NCBI GenBank assembly: GCA_023435565.1
Contig: JAEYRN010000033.1
Location: 1-64,000, forward strand
From: Bacillota bacterium
Lineage (GTDB): Bacteria; Bacillota; UBA4882; UBA8346
Length of the DNA stretch: 64,000 bases
Direction of reading: 5' to 3'
A program made the translations under genes and the position numbers. Under the pieces are notes generated by a model that saw nothing but the letters and a program-made list of their open reading frames with translations, searched no databases and was not told where the DNA came from. The stretch's first letter is position 1, and each line of letters opens with the position of its first letter. Of the stretch, positions 17,771 through 26,599 are shown piece after piece.

Positions 17771-17846
17771 AGCTTACTTCCCCCTCTCTATTGAGCTCCT
17801 AAAATTAATAACTTCTTTATAGAGAGGGGGATTAAGGGGGTGAGTT
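17771..17846. repeat. dispersed inverted repeat, copy C
   Basis: CCCCCTCTCTAT (17780-17791) pairs with ATAGAGAGGGGG (17819-17830), followed by ATTAAGGGGGTGAGTT. This belongs to the TGAGTT/AACTCA-ended repeat type also seen at 16.9 and 25.3 kb. It lies between the lipoprotein terminator and the pilQ stop. Confidence 0.5.
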
Positions 17847-17855
17847 GAATCCTGA

Positions 17856-19739
17856 CTAAAATTTATTATTGGCAATTTTGTCGATCGGAACCGGTAATAT
17901 AATAGCTTGCCCCTTTTCGATCTTAGTGTGATCGGTAATATTATTAATCTCCATTAGTAACTCAACGGTAGTGCCATAACGTTTAGCAATCCGCCATAAA
18001 GTCTCCTTAGGCTTAATCTCATAAAAATGATTTTTGGGGATGGGAAGCATTAATTCCGCCCCTGCGTTTAAAGCATCCGATTTTAATTTATTTTCAGCTA
18101 AAATACCCTCTTTATCAATCCCATACTTTTTTGCAAGACTTGCAACCGTCTCGCCCTTTTTGACTTTAATTTTTAACTTATTGCTTTCAACCGGTTCGGC
18201 GGAGATAGGTTTTGAAGCCGACTTGACTGGTTCCAAGGAGGTGGAATCTACGGCTTTAGGAAGTTTTGAAAGGTCGGGCAACATTTTTTCTTCAGCCGGT
18301 ATTTCCTTATCGACCGGTTCCACTTGAAGCGGCGCATTTATAGTAGATTTTAGTTTTACATTTTCATTTGTAACAGCAGGTATATCTTGGGGAGCTTTTT
18401 TTGACCCTTCATTTTCAACTGAATTTAGTTTACCTGTTCCTTCCTGGACCGTTGGTGTATTGATTACTGGAACTGCCGGCGTAGGTTCAGCCTTTGCCTT
18501 AGGAACTTCAAGTTCAGATGAGGGTTTTTTCCCTACCGTATGTACATTTGAATTATCAATCTCTTCATTTTTTAAGCGGATAATTTTAGGAGTAACAAAA
18601 ATTACCACTTCCGTCTGTTCTTTACCATCATTTTTTGTTCCAAAAAGCCTTCCTATTAATGGAACTTTTGATAATCCAGGTACACCAGAAGTGCCAACAT
18701 TATCGGCCTCTTTATGTAAGCCCGAAAGGACGAAGGTCTCCCCTTCACGTAGCCTAACGACTGAACTTGCTTCTCTAGTTCGTATTACAGGTACATCGTC
18801 CCCTTCTCCGGTTTTTTTCCATTCAACAATATTACTGACTTCTGCTTTTACTGATACAGTAACAATATTATTTTCATTAATCCTTGGAATAACTGTTAAC
18901 TTTGTTCCTACCTCAATATAATTAACAACATATTCAATCCCTGTCGATGAACGATTAGTAGAAATAACCGGAAACTTATCTCCGATCAATATTTTTCCCT
19001 CTTGACTGTCAGTAATTGAAATATTGGGATTTGCCAACAAGCGTGCCTTATTAGTATCTTCCAACGCTCTAATCGTAGCCATGGTGGTTAATTTAAAGTT
19101 ATTTGTCGAGTAAATCTTGTCAAATTCCCAATTCAACCCCAATTCCTTGCTACCGCTTTGAGTTAGCTCTTCCATACGAGCCTCAATATTCAACTGGGGC
19201 ATTTCCCTATCAAGCCGGGCAACGATTTCTTCAATATTTTGGTGCTCCAAAATGCTGGCTTTGATGGTCAGTTGGTTGGTCCGGGTATCAACCCCTATTT
19301 TATCTTCGGGAATAATTATTTTTAATGCGTTTTTCATTTGCTCGGGCGAAGCATAGTTTAGATGGTAAATTTTTGTCTCTCTACTCTCGAAATTGCTGAA
19401 TGTCTTTTCGTTGCCGATAATAACGGTCCTAGTTTGGGTTATCCAACGGAAAGAATATCCATAAGTCTGCGACAATAATTCAATTGCTTCTTTAATCGAT
19501 AATCCGTGTTTGAGTTTGATTGATACATCTCCCTTAACTTGAGGGTCCATTAAGATATTAATCCCGCCCAATTCGGCCAAGGAGCGAAAGACATCTCGGA
19601 TATCGGCGTCAAATACTTCAAAATTGGATATAATCTCTGTCTTTACCGGTTCGGCTTGAACAGAATAGGAAATAAATAACGTAAAAAAGCTTATTATCAA
19701 AATTAATTGGGCTAGTATGAGTTTATCTTTTTTACCCAT
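17856..19739 (-). CDS. pilQ: type IV pilus secretin with two C-terminal LysM domains
   Basis: Outer-membrane pore of the pilus. Signal peptide to about residue 29; N0/STN domain about 38-110 (NFEVFDADIRDVFRSLAEL); N1-type domain about 122-180; secretin domain about 185-390 with VPGLSKVPLIGRLFG and the terminal TEVVIFVTPKII. A long Pro/Lys/Glu linker (about 390-520) then leads to two LysM modules (about 522-567 and 571-618). Proteobacterial PilQ instead has N-terminal AMIN domains for peptidoglycan contact; none is present here. Its start codon overlaps the pilP stop (TAATG). Last gene of pilMNOPQ. Confidence 0.93.
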   Translation of the reverse strand: MGKKDKLILAQLILIISFFTLFISYSVQAEPVKTEIISNFEVFDADIRDVFRSLAELGGINILMDPQVKGDVSIKLKHGLSIKEAIELLSQTYGYSFRWITQTRTVIIGNEKTFSNFESRETKIYHLNYASPEQMKNALKIIIPEDKIGVDTRTNQLTIKASILEHQNIEEIVARLDREMPQLNIEARMEELTQSGSKELGLNWEFDKIYSTNNFKLTTMATIRALEDTNKARLLANPNISITDSQEGKILIGDKFPVISTNRSSTGIEYVVNYIEVGTKLTVIPRINENNIVTVSVKAEVSNIVEWKKTGEGDDVPVIRTREASSVVRLREGETFVLSGLHKEADNVGTSGVPGLSKVPLIGRLFGTKNDGKEQTEVVIFVTPKIIRLKNEEIDNSNVHTVGKKPSSELEVPKAKAEPTPAVPVINTPTVQEGTGKLNSVENEGSKKAPQDIPAVTNENVKLKSTINAPLQVEPVDKEIPAEEKMLPDLSKLPKAVDSTSLEPVKSASKPISAEPVESNKLKIKVKKGETVASLAKKYGIDKEGILAENKLKSDALNAGAELMLPIPKNHFYEIKPKETLWRIAKRYGTTVELLMEINNITDHTKIEKGQAIILPVPIDKIANNKF

Positions 19740-20326
19740 TATTTGGCCCTCTCTTTCTTGTCCAGTTTTAAACGGCCTGTCGGAGTAAGAAATACCACTG
19801 AACTGTTATGAATCTCAGCCACACGGTATTTGGTCCCCGGTAAGATTTCACCTAGTTTCAACAAATATGATTTATTTTGATACCTTACAATAACCACCTG
19901 GCTGCTGGATGTTCCTACAATCCCTTTTAAAACCGGTTTCTCAGAATTTTCGTCGGTTTTATTAGTTGTGGTAAAACCTTGGTCCGGCTTGATTAATTGC
20001 GGTTCATTTCTGATTAGTTGGTTTGACGGACCCATATCATTATCTTTTCTCCTCCGGGCTGCTACTATCGATGGCGGGGGTAAGAAAAGATCTCTATTTG
20101 AAGTCGGCCCTGTGCTAATCTTTGTATCCTTTGTTTCCGTTGGTTTCTCCGTAATAATACTGTTTGTCAAAGGTGCTCCAACTCCTGGTGTAGGCGTCGG
20201 AATGTTTGGCCCCGGTTGTGGTTGCATAAAAAATCTCCAATATAATACTCCCCCTAATGCAACCAATAATATCAATAATAATCCTGGCCTAACAGCCGGT
20301 TGTTTTTCCTGGGAATTCCCGTTCAT
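19739..20326 (-). CDS. pilP: pilus assembly protein, PilP/GspC-like
   Basis: 195 residues: one N-terminal membrane helix (about 14-32), a disordered Pro/Thr-rich stretch, and a C-terminal beta domain (about 130-190) beginning LKGIVGTSSSQVVIV, like the homology region of PilP and GspC that contacts the secretin N0 domain. Unlike classical PilP it has a membrane helix rather than a lipobox, so it is structurally closer to GspC. The ATG overlaps the pilO stop (ATGA), and its own stop overlaps the pilQ start. Position between pilO and pilQ supports the assignment. Confidence 0.8.
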   Translation of the reverse strand: MNGNSQEKQPAVRPGLLLILLVALGGVLYWRFFMQPQPGPNIPTPTPGVGAPLTNSIITEKPTETKDTKISTGPTSNRDLFLPPPSIVAARRRKDNDMGPSNQLIRNEPQLIKPDQGFTTTNKTDENSEKPVLKGIVGTSSSQVVIVRYQNKSYLLKLGEILPGTKYRVAEIHNSSVVFLTPTGRLKLDKKERAK

Positions 20327-20907
20327 TGACTCACCTTCCCTTGTTCTACGGGAGCTATTAAGTCTAAAATAAGTTGCGTATTTAGCTCATATGCCTTTCT
20401 ACTTTTTGAATCAGGCTCGGAAGCGTTAATATTTAAACTTGAAACCATCATAAACCTCTTAGATTGAAGTATTGTTTCTAAAAACCTTCTAATACCGTGA
20501 TATTCCCCGCTTAGTTCCACCGCCCATTGATATACTTGATAAGTTGCCAAATTTTTGAAATTTTTTATTTTATCATCCATTTTACATAGGAGAATATTAA
20601 CTTTACATTTATCTGCCATCCGTTCCAGTTCTAAAACAAACGCCGCCTGTTCTTCACGGCTGGGAGCAAATTGATGTAACCGATTAATCTCCGCAATTCC
20701 GGTTTTGCTTTGTTCTCTCAGTAACGGCAACATTGCTACTTTTTGTTTCATTTGCATAAATTCTGATTGGCGCTGATTTATTTTAATATTTAACTCATTG
20801 TCTTTAGTCAAATAGTAAACCCCACCGGCAATGATACCACCGGAAATTAGCGCTGTTACTATAATAAAAATAATCGTTGAAACATTATTTTTTTTCGTCA
20901 TATTCAA
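20323..20907 (-). CDS. pilO: pilus assembly protein PilO
   Basis: 194 residues with a short cytoplasmic tail, one membrane helix (about 10-31), a coiled-coil stretch (about 38-70) and a ferredoxin-like periplasmic domain with the YHGIRRFLETILQSKRFM pattern of PilO. Partner of PilN in the inner-membrane alignment subcomplex. The first possible start is TTG (20907), with GAAGGGG upstream; an ATG two codons later is an alternative. Overlaps pilN by 23 bases. Confidence 0.85.
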   Translation of the reverse strand: MNMTKKNNVSTIIFIIVTALISGGIIAGGVYYLTKDNELNIKINQRQSEFMQMKQKVAMLPLLREQSKTGIAEINRLHQFAPSREEQAAFVLELERMADKCKVNILLCKMDDKIKNFKNLATYQVYQWAVELSGEYHGIRRFLETILQSKRFMMVSSLNINASEPDSKSRKAYELNTQLILDLIAPVEQGKVSQ

Positions 20908-21448
20908 GGGAACCCCTTCCGGTCACCATTTCCAGGTTAAACTGATAACTGATAAAATCGTCATCATCTTCCATTTTAATCTCTTTTAAGGATGTACTTT
21001 GATAAAACTCACTGATATTAATTTTGTTTAAATAATTGCCAATCATTGGAATGTTTAGTGATTGTCCGGTGACAGTAACTTTCCCGGTGTGATCGATAAT
21101 TAATTCCTCCAGCCAGATATTACCCGGCATAATTGTCGCCAAACTATTAAAAATTTGAAGATGCGGTTGATAAAAACCTCGTATTTTGTTAATCTCCTGT
21201 TGTAACTTGATTAATTGCCCCTGGGTCTGTTCTAATTTCCGCACTTCGTCCATTTGAGGTTGGAGAAATGCGATTTGTTGTTCAATTGAAGCCAATTCTT
21301 TAATCGATTCTTGATAATGAAAGTATTCATATACTCCAAATCCGACAGAAGCCATGAATAAAACTATACACCCGAATAAAATAATTAAATTCAAAAATGT
21401 AACTTGTTGTCTTGGCCGAAACTCGAGCGGTAAAAGATTGATCCTCAC
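20885..21448 (-). CDS. pilN: pilus assembly protein PilN
   Basis: 187 residues. The conserved N-terminal peptide INLLPLEFRP, the segment that binds PilM in the cytoplasm, is followed by a membrane helix (about 18-43), a coiled coil (about 48-95) and a ferredoxin-like domain with NIWLEELIIDHTGKVTVTGQS. Starts at GTG overlapping the pilM stop (GTGA); GGAGGTGA lies upstream within pilM. Confidence 0.88.
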   Translation of the reverse strand: MRINLLPLEFRPRQQVTFLNLIILFGCIVLFMASVGFGVYEYFHYQESIKELASIEQQIAFLQPQMDEVRKLEQTQGQLIKLQQEINKIRGFYQPHLQIFNSLATIMPGNIWLEELIIDHTGKVTVTGQSLNIPMIGNYLNKINISEFYQSTSLKEIKMEDDDDFISYQFNLEMVTGRGSLEYDEKK

Positions 21449-22503
21449 TCCGGGATCACCTCCCGCATTGCCAAGCCTAAAGCCACACTATATACAGGTA
21501 ACTCTACATCCAATCTTATCTTTAGTTTTTTAGGGACACTGATTTTTTGAGGAAGACTACCGCTAATAACCGGGATTCCCAATTCCCTATTGAGAAAAGT
21601 CTCCAAATTATTTAAAAGTGAGCCGCCGCCGTTGATGATAATCCGGTTCACCTCTTCGTTTCTTTCTTGCATATGAAAATAATCAAAAGATCGACGGATC
21701 TCCAAGGTTAATTCTTTTAAACCCTCTTCCATGGCAAAATTGGCTTTTGCGTCAAGACTCTGAATCTGCAAAGAACCGCTTTCACTTAAAGCATCGATTT
21801 TATTTATTTTTATTTCTTCCGCTTCCTCAGTTGTAATCCCAATATTGGTGGCAATCGTTTTAGTAAAACGGTTGCCGGCTAATGGAATTACTCTGGAAAA
21901 AAGAGGAATCCCATCTTTAAGAATTAATAAATCCGATGTCTCAAACCCTATATCTAAAAGAGCAACAGCGCCTTCAGTATCAGCGCTTTCCAAACCAGCC
22001 GCCCGCATCAGGCTGAAAGTCTGGACATCGATCGCCGCGATCTGAAACCCGATATCCCTAAGGGTTTCAACATGGCTGTATATGATATCGTTCCGAGCGC
22101 AAACCATTAGAACATCCATCTCATTTTGGTCCTCAAACCGCTTTAATACTTTAAAATCCAGGGTTACTTCATCCACTGGAAAAGGAATATAACGTTCCGC
22201 CTCCCAGTGAATGGCATTGGCCACTTCACTATCTTCCATCATAGGCATTTTGATATGTCTGATAATCGCCGCCTGTCCTGCTATAGCAATTGTTACCCGT
22301 TTTGAAGAAATCTTATTTGTGGCGAATAGTTCTTTAATTGCCTTTCCGACCTGTTCCCGCTCTTTAATTTCACCAGCAATTAATGCGCCTTCGGGTAACA
22401 CAATTTTTCCAAAACGTATTAGTCGAGGTTTTAATCCCCCTTGCAATTCGACAACCTTAATGGAATTAGTCCCGACATCCAAACCGATTCCGACTTTAGC
22501 CAT
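21445..22503 (-). CDS. pilM: pilus assembly protein PilM, actin-like
   Basis: 352 residues of the FtsA/MreB-like fold: phosphate-1 motif GIGLDVGTNSIKVVEL at the start, the PilM hallmark AIHWEAERYIPFPVDEVTLDF near residue 105, phosphate-2 region VALLDIGFETSDLLIL, and the adenosine motif IINGGGSLLNN. Cytoplasmic ring component that binds the PilN tail and ATP. First gene of the pilMNOPQ block; ribosome site GAGGAG 10 bases upstream of ATG. Confidence 0.93.
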   Translation of the reverse strand: MAKVGIGLDVGTNSIKVVELQGGLKPRLIRFGKIVLPEGALIAGEIKEREQVGKAIKELFATNKISSKRVTIAIAGQAAIIRHIKMPMMEDSEVANAIHWEAERYIPFPVDEVTLDFKVLKRFEDQNEMDVLMVCARNDIIYSHVETLRDIGFQIAAIDVQTFSLMRAAGLESADTEGAVALLDIGFETSDLLILKDGIPLFSRVIPLAGNRFTKTIATNIGITTEEAEEIKINKIDALSESGSLQIQSLDAKANFAMEEGLKELTLEIRRSFDYFHMQERNEEVNRIIINGGGSLLNNLETFLNRELGIPVISGSLPQKISVPKKLKIRLDVELPVYSVALGLAMREVIPE

Positions 22504-22528
22504 TAACTATTTACTCCTCATTCCGCTT

Positions 22529-22559
22529 TTGCCGACTATTCACATAATATAATCGGCAA
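22529..22559. repeat. inverted repeat upstream of pilM
   Basis: TTGCCGA (22529-22535) and TCGGCAA (22553-22559) flank an AT-rich centre containing possible -10 sequences. It may be an operator or a transcript hairpin in front of pilMNOPQ. Confidence 0.35.
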
Positions 22560-22886
22560 CAAACAGCTATAAATCAAGACTTTTTTTAGTAAAACACTTT
22601 TTTTACTTATTTGTCCAGCTAAAATATGGGTTCCCCTGTATTGCTAGGAAAGGGGAGAATTGATTTTTGTTTTTATGAATATCTGTTGTAATTATAGACC
22701 CAAAAGTAGTGTAATTAAGCAACCGGATCGTAAACGACCCGGTTACAAGATGGAAGCTTTCAGACTAATCTTGGGCATTATTCCATCACATTTTTTATGA
22801 CCCTTCAGGGTCCTTCCACCTCGTAGCCGGAGGTCTTTAGCCTCCGGTTGACAATCATTACGTAAAAATATCGATCCTTTTCTATA
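22560..22886. other. intergenic gap within the pilus locus with palindromic repeats
   Basis: No gene. Three hairpins: 22721-22744 (AACCGG..CCGGTT with inner TCGT/ACGA), 22799-22812 (GACCCTTCAGGGTC) and 22828-22848 (CCGGAGG/CCTCCGG). None has a strong T-tract on the minus strand, so pilBTCAD transcripts may or may not read through into pilM. Confidence 0.5.
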
Positions 22887-23630
22887 TCACAATCCATAAA
22901 ACCCATATATCTTTAATACAATTCCTTCCCAATATAGCGCAATCAAAGTCCCTATCACCAAAAATGGACCAAAAGGAAATGCTGTTTTACGGTCAATCTT
23001 TTTTAAAAGCATTAAAGGGATAATAACTAAAATCCCCAAAAAACTTCCACTAAATAAAATGAATAACGCTTTCTCCCAACCTAAAAAGACCCCTGCCATG
23101 GCTAAAAACTTAACATCCCCCATACCCATTCCTTTAGGATAAAACAGAGTAACCAAAAGCAAAGGGCCGCCACCGATTAAAACACCTAAAATACCGGCTA
23201 TGATCTCCCCTTGCCACATCCGAAAAAATAAACCTATAATGATCATCGGCAAGGTCAAAACATTGGGAATTAGTTTATGATCCAAATCGATAAAGGCTAT
23301 TACAATCAAGACGTATGTTAGGACTAAGGCCATAACCCCGTCAATCGACAAACCAAATCGCATCCAACAAATAACAGTTAAAACCGCAGTAATTAACTCC
23401 ACCAGTGGATATCGCCAACTAATTGGAGTTTTACAGTAACGGCACTTTCCCCCAAGCCAAAGGTAACTCAAGACCGGGAAAAGATCTAAAACTCCCAGTC
23501 TATGGTTACAACTAGGACAATGGGAGGGGGGGAGAACGATTGACTCCCCCCGAGGGATACGATAGATAAGTACATTGAGAAAGCTACCGGTAATTAAGCC
23601 ATACAATACTAATATAACAACAATATGCAT
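22887..23630 (-). CDS. pilD: prepilin peptidase / N-methyltransferase
   Basis: About 247 residues, polytopic. Landmarks: GLITGSFLNVLIYRIPRGES at the start, zinc-binding cysteine pairs CPSC and CRYC (near 40-70), catalytic aspartates in FIDLDHKLIP and GMGDVKFLAMAG. Cleaves and methylates PilA and the minor pilins. An in-frame ATG at 23642 overlaps the pilA stop (TAATG), but GGGAGA five bases before the ATG at 23630 favours the shorter form. Directly follows pilA. Confidence 0.93.
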   Translation of the reverse strand: MHIVVILVLYGLITGSFLNVLIYRIPRGESIVLPPSHCPSCNHRLGVLDLFPVLSYLWLGGKCRYCKTPISWRYPLVELITAVLTVICWMRFGLSIDGVMALVLTYVLIVIAFIDLDHKLIPNVLTLPMIIIGLFFRMWQGEIIAGILGVLIGGGPLLLVTLFYPKGMGMGDVKFLAMAGVFLGWEKALFILFSGSFLGILVIIPLMLLKKIDRKTAFPFGPFLVIGTLIALYWEGIVLKIYGFYGL

Positions 23631-23641
23631 GAATTCTCCCA

Positions 23642-24001
23642 TTATGGATGATCTGACCCTTTGCCGTCACATAAAACCTCACTAGTTGCACCCACAAAAC
23701 CATAAGTGTTTGTAGAATCAGCAGGGCATGTAGGAATAGTGTCTATTACTGGATCGGTATAACCAGTATTAGCTGTGGTCATATCACCAACTGCTGATGG
23801 TAGAGAACCAGCTTGAATGCGGAATAATTCAGCTGCTGCAGTTAATGTCGTACTATTGGCATCGCATGTAGTACCCCAAGCGGTTTGCCGAGCTGACATT
23901 AAGTTTGGTATTGCCAATGCAGCAATAACTCCGATTATCAAAACGACAATCAAAATTTCAATTAATGTAAAACCTCTTTCATTATTACATAATTTCATCA
24001 T
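23642..24001 (-). CDS. pilA: type IV major pilin
   Basis: About 119 residues. Cleavage at ERG|FTLIEILIVVLIIGVIAA with Glu at mature position 5 and the SARQTAWGT helix continuing; a compact C-terminal domain with Cys residues near the end (C..DGKGSDHP) may form a disulfide-bounded D-loop. The best ribosome site in the locus (AAAGGAGG five bases before ATG 24001) fits an abundant subunit. An in-frame GTG at 24007 overlaps that ribosome site and is rejected. Small for a pilin, like those of Gram-positive or GspG-type systems; its place between pilC and pilD supports the major-pilin call. Confidence 0.9.
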   Translation of the reverse strand: MMKLCNNERGFTLIEILIVVLIIGVIAALAIPNLMSARQTAWGTTCDANSTTLTAAAELFRIQAGSLPSAVGDMTTANTGYTDPVIDTIPTCPADSTNTYGFVGATSEVLCDGKGSDHP

Positions 24002-24032
24002 TTTCACCTCCTTTCATAAATATATCTAAAGA

Positions 24033-25256
24033 TTATTTAAGTGTTCCTCCCGAACTAAGTGAAAACATGGGAATCATCACTGCAGCCACTACCAGTGCAA
24101 CCACCCCACCCAAACAAACCATAATAGCAGGTTCAATAAGGGTTGTTAGCGACTCAATGGCATATCCGGCTTCCCTTTCATAGAAATCAGCCACTTGGTT
24201 AAGCATTGTTGATAATTCCCCTGTTTCTTCTCCAACAGCAATCATCTGGGTGACCATCGGCGGGAACACTTTGCGTTCCATTAAGGGTTTGGCAAGCCCG
24301 GTTCCTTGAGTAATATTTACTCTTGCTTTATTAATTGCATCGGCTACAACCGTATTTCCCACCGCCCGTTCCACCATCTCCAAGCTAATAGTAATCATTA
24401 ACCCGCTCTCAAGTAAAGTTGCCAATGTTCTAGAAAAACGGGCCGAAGCTAGCTTTTGAATTACCGGCCCAATTATTTTTAAATTAAAAAGAAACTTATC
24501 AACTTTTCTTCTTCCAGTCGGGGTATCGTAATATAGTTTAAATCCTAAAACCGTTCCAACCAAAGCTGCTAGTATCAAATACCAATATTTAACGAACATA
24601 TCGCTTGTAGCCATTAAAAGTAGAGTAACTGGAGGCAGTTCCATGTTAGCGTCTCGAAACATTCCCAAAAAATTAGGCAATACAAATGTCATCAACCCAA
24701 AAATAACCCCAATCGCCACCACTACAACCACTGCCGGGTAAGTCATCGCCCCGGTGACCTTCTTCTTAAGTTCAAACTCTCTTTCCAAATGCTCTACCAA
24801 TCTGAAAAGTACCGTCTCCAACTGGCCGCTGGCTTCTCCGGCTTCCACCATATGAATGTATATCGTCGGAAAAATCTTCGGATATTTGGCCATCGCCCCA
24901 TGGAGCGTCTCGCCGCCCTCTACATTCCGGCGGATCTGATGAATCACCGATGCAAAGTAAGGGTTCTCCGTCTGCTGGGTCATTAAGCTAAGACATGACG
25001 CCAGATTGACTCCGGCCCGGATCATTACCCCGAACTGACGGGTAAAGATTAATAATTCCCGGAGTTGTACTTTTTTTTGGAATACTTTGGTTTGCTTCTC
25101 CGCTCCGGCCTTGGCTTCTCCTCGAGGCTGGAGTGAGGTAATGTAATACCCCTCTTCTCGGAGCTTAACGGCCGCCTCCCGTATCCCAGGCGCATCCATA
25201 GTTCCTTTTAAAGCCTGCCCCCGTTTATCCCGAACGCTATATTCAAAAGAAGGCAT
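24033..25256 (-). CDS. pilC: type IV pilus inner-membrane platform protein
   Basis: 407 residues of the PilC/GspF family: N-terminal FEYSVRDKRGQALKG segment, two homologous GspF domains (about 70-195 and 272-395) with FTRQFGVMIRAGVNLASCL and ARFSRTLATLLESGL, and three main membrane helices near 168-190, 222-242 and 375-397. Converts ATPase motion into pilin insertion. Ribosome site AAGGAG. Spaced from pilT by a repeat-filled gap. Confidence 0.95.
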   Translation of the reverse strand: MPSFEYSVRDKRGQALKGTMDAPGIREAAVKLREEGYYITSLQPRGEAKAGAEKQTKVFQKKVQLRELLIFTRQFGVMIRAGVNLASCLSLMTQQTENPYFASVIHQIRRNVEGGETLHGAMAKYPKIFPTIYIHMVEAGEASGQLETVLFRLVEHLEREFELKKKVTGAMTYPAVVVVVAIGVIFGLMTFVLPNFLGMFRDANMELPPVTLLLMATSDMFVKYWYLILAALVGTVLGFKLYYDTPTGRRKVDKFLFNLKIIGPVIQKLASARFSRTLATLLESGLMITISLEMVERAVGNTVVADAINKARVNITQGTGLAKPLMERKVFPPMVTQMIAVGEETGELSTMLNQVADFYEREAGYAIESLTTLIEPAIMVCLGGVVALVVAAVMIPMFSLSSGGTLK

Positions 25257-25279
25257 CTTCCAATTTCTCCTTGATAATT

Positions 25280-25471
25280 CGTTACGTGTTACGCGTTTAA
25301 CGTTACGCTAAAAACTCACCCCATCTATCTTCCCCTCTCTTTTTTTAAAATAGAGGGGAAAGAACTGCCTACTCAATGAAGTTTTTCAAACTACAAAGCA
25401 TCCGGGTTACTCTCTCTTTCGCAAAAGAGAGAGCAAGAGTGAGTTTATTCAAAACTTTAAAACGTAACGTT
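25280..25471. repeat. nested inverted repeats, copy B
   Basis: AAACTCAC (from about 25313) and GTGAGTTT (to 25445) bound an element with a CCCCTCTCT/AGAGGGG hairpin and a CTCTCTTT/AAAGAGAG hairpin. Outside lie AACGTTACG and CGTAACGTT (to 25471). 25398-25445 is closely related to 16974-17015. Located between pilT and pilC, where it may reduce read-through. Confidence 0.6.
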
Positions 25472-25472
25472 A

Positions 25473-26537
25473 TTAAAAATTCATCTCCGCAAATCTCTTA
25501 AATTCTTCCTGATCGGAAGCCCGCATCATCGCTTCTTGAAGGCTGATTAGTCTTCGTTGGTAAAGGGCTTTTAGTGAAGCGTCCAAAGTTTGCATTCCCA
25601 ACTTCCCTCCGGTTTGGAGGGCACTGGGAAGTTGATATGTTTTGCCTTCACGGATTAGATTACGCACCGCGCCGTTGGCGATCAAAATTTCGGTAGCTAA
25701 AACCCGTCCCGGCTGGTTAAACTTAGGGATCAGTTGTTGGGCGACAATACCTTGCAATGTTACTGAAAGTTGCATCCGGATCTGTTGTTGTTGGTGGGGC
25801 GGAAAAACGTCGATGATCCGGTCCACCGTCTGGGTGGTATCATTGGTATGTAAGGTTGCGAAGACTAAATGTCCGGTCTCGGCAGCGGTTAAAGCGGTTT
25901 GAATGGTCTCCAAGTCCCGCATTTCACCGACTAAAATAACATCCGGGTCCTCCCGGAGGGCTGCTCGGAGAGCTCCGGCGAAAGAGTCTGTATCTGCCCC
26001 GACTTCCCGTTGGTTAATGATACTTTTTTTATGTTTATGTAAAAATTCAATCGGATCCTCTAGCGTGATTATATGGCAACTCCGATTGGCATTAATCAAA
26101 TCTATTAGCGCTGCCAGAGTGGTAGTTTTCCCGCTTCCGGTAGGCCCGGTCATTAATACCAAACCTCTTGATTTTTCAGCGAAAGTCTTTACCACTTCTG
26201 GGATTCCCAGAGATGTAAGCTCCGGTATCTGAGTGGGAATCAAACGCATAACTCCGGATATGGCGCCGCGCTGCCGAAACAGGTTAACCCGGAAACGGCC
26301 CAGGTTAGTAATTCCATAAGAAAAATCAACCTGACCTTTTTCCTCCAACACATTTTGGTGCGCCTCATCCAGCATCGGAGCAACCAATTCCCGAATCATA
26401 GCATTATTAAGCTCCATCTCCCCGGCAATTGGAACCAATTCGCCATATACTCTCAACATCGGCGGACGTCCAACCGTCAGATGCAAATCCGATGCCTTTT
26501 GGTTTACCGCAGTGGTTAACAGTTCGTTGATAGCCAA
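25473..26537 (-). CDS. pilT: type IV pilus retraction ATPase
   Basis: 354 residues. Walker A GPTGSGKTTT (about 131-140), Asp box HIITLEDPIE, Walker B DPDVILVGEMRD (about 197-208), His box TGHLVFATLHTND, and the PilT-specific AxRNLIRE motif (AVRNLIREGK near 290). Powers twitching or retraction. TTG start with GGGAGG nine bases upstream. Lies between pilB and pilC. Confidence 0.96.
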   Translation of the reverse strand: MAINELLTTAVNQKASDLHLTVGRPPMLRVYGELVPIAGEMELNNAMIRELVAPMLDEAHQNVLEEKGQVDFSYGITNLGRFRVNLFRQRGAISGVMRLIPTQIPELTSLGIPEVVKTFAEKSRGLVLMTGPTGSGKTTTLAALIDLINANRSCHIITLEDPIEFLHKHKKSIINQREVGADTDSFAGALRAALREDPDVILVGEMRDLETIQTALTAAETGHLVFATLHTNDTTQTVDRIIDVFPPHQQQQIRMQLSVTLQGIVAQQLIPKFNQPGRVLATEILIANGAVRNLIREGKTYQLPSALQTGGKLGMQTLDASLKALYQRRLISLQEAMMRASDQEEFKRFAEMNF

Positions 26538-26599
26538 GTAATCAAACCTCCCTGTTGGTCCTTATTTTAGATGAATAAAATGAAACTAATTTCTTAACC

